Origin: Oscillospiraceae bacterium
Lineage (GTDB): Bacteria; Bacillota; Clostridia; Oscillospirales; Ruminococcaceae
Assembly (NCBI GenBank): GCA_014858325.1
Contig: RKCM01000226.1
Location: 1-6,613, forward strand
Reading direction: 5' to 3'
DNA length: 6,613 nucleotides
Position numbers and translations under genes: made by a program. Within the stretch, counting starts at the first letter, position 1. Each line of letters begins with the position of its first letter. Positions 6,005 through 6,613 of the stretch are shown here, one piece after another. The notes under the pieces were generated by a model. The model saw only the letters and a list, made by a program, of their open reading frames with translations. It ran no database searches and was not told the DNA's origin.

Positions 6005-6025
6005 GGACAGCAAAGGAGCAAAACT

Positions 6026-6613
6026 ATGGCTAAAAATCAGAACAATGCGGTGGCCCCGGCCACCCAGAAGACCGAGCCGAGCGCCAAGAAGGATGCGCTG
6101 GCCACGGCGCTGGCCCAGATCGAAAAGCAGTTCGGCAAGGGCGCGATCATGAAGTTGGGCGACAACACCGCCATGCAGGTGGACGCCATCTCCACCGGCA
6201 GCCTGGGACTGGATCTGGCGCTGGGCGTGGGCGGCGTGCCCCGCGGCCGTATCATCGAGGTGTTCGGACCCGAATCCAGCGGTAAGACCACGCTGGCTCT
6301 GCACATCCTGGCCGAGGCCCAGAAAAAGGGCGGCGAGGTGGCCTTCATCGACGTGGAGCACGCACTGGACCCGGCCTACGCCGAGGCACTGGGCGTGAAC
6401 ATCGACGAGCTGCTGGTCAGCCAGCCGGACACCGGCGAGCAGGCCATGGAGATCTGCGAGGCACTGGTGCGCTCCGGCGCCATCGATGCCATCGTGGTGG
6501 ACTCGGTGGCCGCCATGGTGCCCCGCGCCGAGATCGAGGGCGAGATGGGCGACAGCCATGTGGGCCTGCAGGCCCGCCTGATGAGCCAGGCCATGCGCAA
6601 GCTGACCAGCGTC
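6026..6613 (+). CDS. recA: Recombinase RecA, N-terminal part (3' end outside window)
   Basis: RecA is the ATP-dependent strand-exchange protein of homologous recombination and co-protease for LexA cleavage. The 196 codons present carry the Walker A motif GPESSGKTT (81-89), catalytic E111 in IDVEHALDP, SQPDTGEQA (which takes part in nucleotide binding in the family), Walker B region AIVVDSVAA with D159, and loop L1 around EGEMGDSHVGLQARLMSQ. Against E. coli RecA numbering (K72, E96, D144) all positions are shifted by 15, so the N-terminus is 15 residues longer, with a polar Asn/Gln/Lys/Ala-rich start before the QIEKQFGKG helix. V110 replaces the Ala common in this motif. The start at ATG 6026 is supported by AAGGAG at 6013-6018 with 7-nt spacing. 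The gene has its own promoter, and the reading frame is open to the window edge. Confidence 0.97.
   Translation, partial: MAKNQNNAVAPATQKTEPSAKKDALATALAQIEKQFGKGAIMKLGDNTAMQVDAISTGSLGLDLALGVGGVPRGRIIEVFGPESSGKTTLALHILAEAQKKGGEVAFIDVEHALDPAYAEALGVNIDELLVSQPDTGEQAMEICEALVRSGAIDAIVVDSVAAMVPRAEIEGEMGDSHVGLQARLMSQAMRKLTSV

Overview
The window reads as a chromosomal segment of a GC-rich Clostridia-type Firmicute, most likely Faecalibacterium or a close relative in the Oscillospiraceae/Ruminococcaceae. This rests on the GC-rich codon use, strong AGGAGG-type ribosome binding sites, the OmpR-type two-component pair, a YqhQ (DUF1385) gene beside prmC, and intergenic CCCTCTC/GGGAG hairpin repeats that I remember as common in that group. 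The genus is an inference from memory and was not searched. All six genes are on the + strand.

Layout: (1) positions 2-130 are the 3' end of rplQ (ribosomal protein L17), closed by a strong intrinsic terminator. (2) An extended -10 promoter (221-249) precedes a lipoprotein of unknown function with DxDxDG-type repeats (298-1602). (3) A 114-bp gap carries a one-arm hairpin repeat. (4) Then follow a response regulator (1717-2418), its sensor histidine kinase (2424-3845), a YqhQ/DUF1385 membrane protein (3863-4810) and prmC, the release-factor glutamine methyltransferase (4804-5772). Gaps between these four genes are 5 nt, 17 nt and a 7-nt overlap, so they look like one transcript. (5) The 253-bp prmC-recA gap holds a two-arm, 120-bp near-palindromic repeat related to the first one, then the recA promoter and leader. 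(6) The window ends inside recA, after 196 codons.

How the genes work together: the kinase would sense an extracytoplasmic or envelope cue and phosphorylate the regulator at D53. The lipoprotein just upstream is a plausible partner or target, but the sequence does not prove this. PrmC methylates the GGQ glutamine of peptide release factors. It is translationally coupled to the YqhQ-family protein, and no release-factor gene lies next to it here. recA has its own promoter, with no recognisable canonical LexA box.

The most interesting structure outside the genes is the repeat family. Three related arms occur at two loci, their stems are kept by compensatory base changes, and both elements begin 5 nt after a stop codon. 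I see no CRISPR array, tRNA, rRNA, transposase gene or clearly novel defence system in this window.
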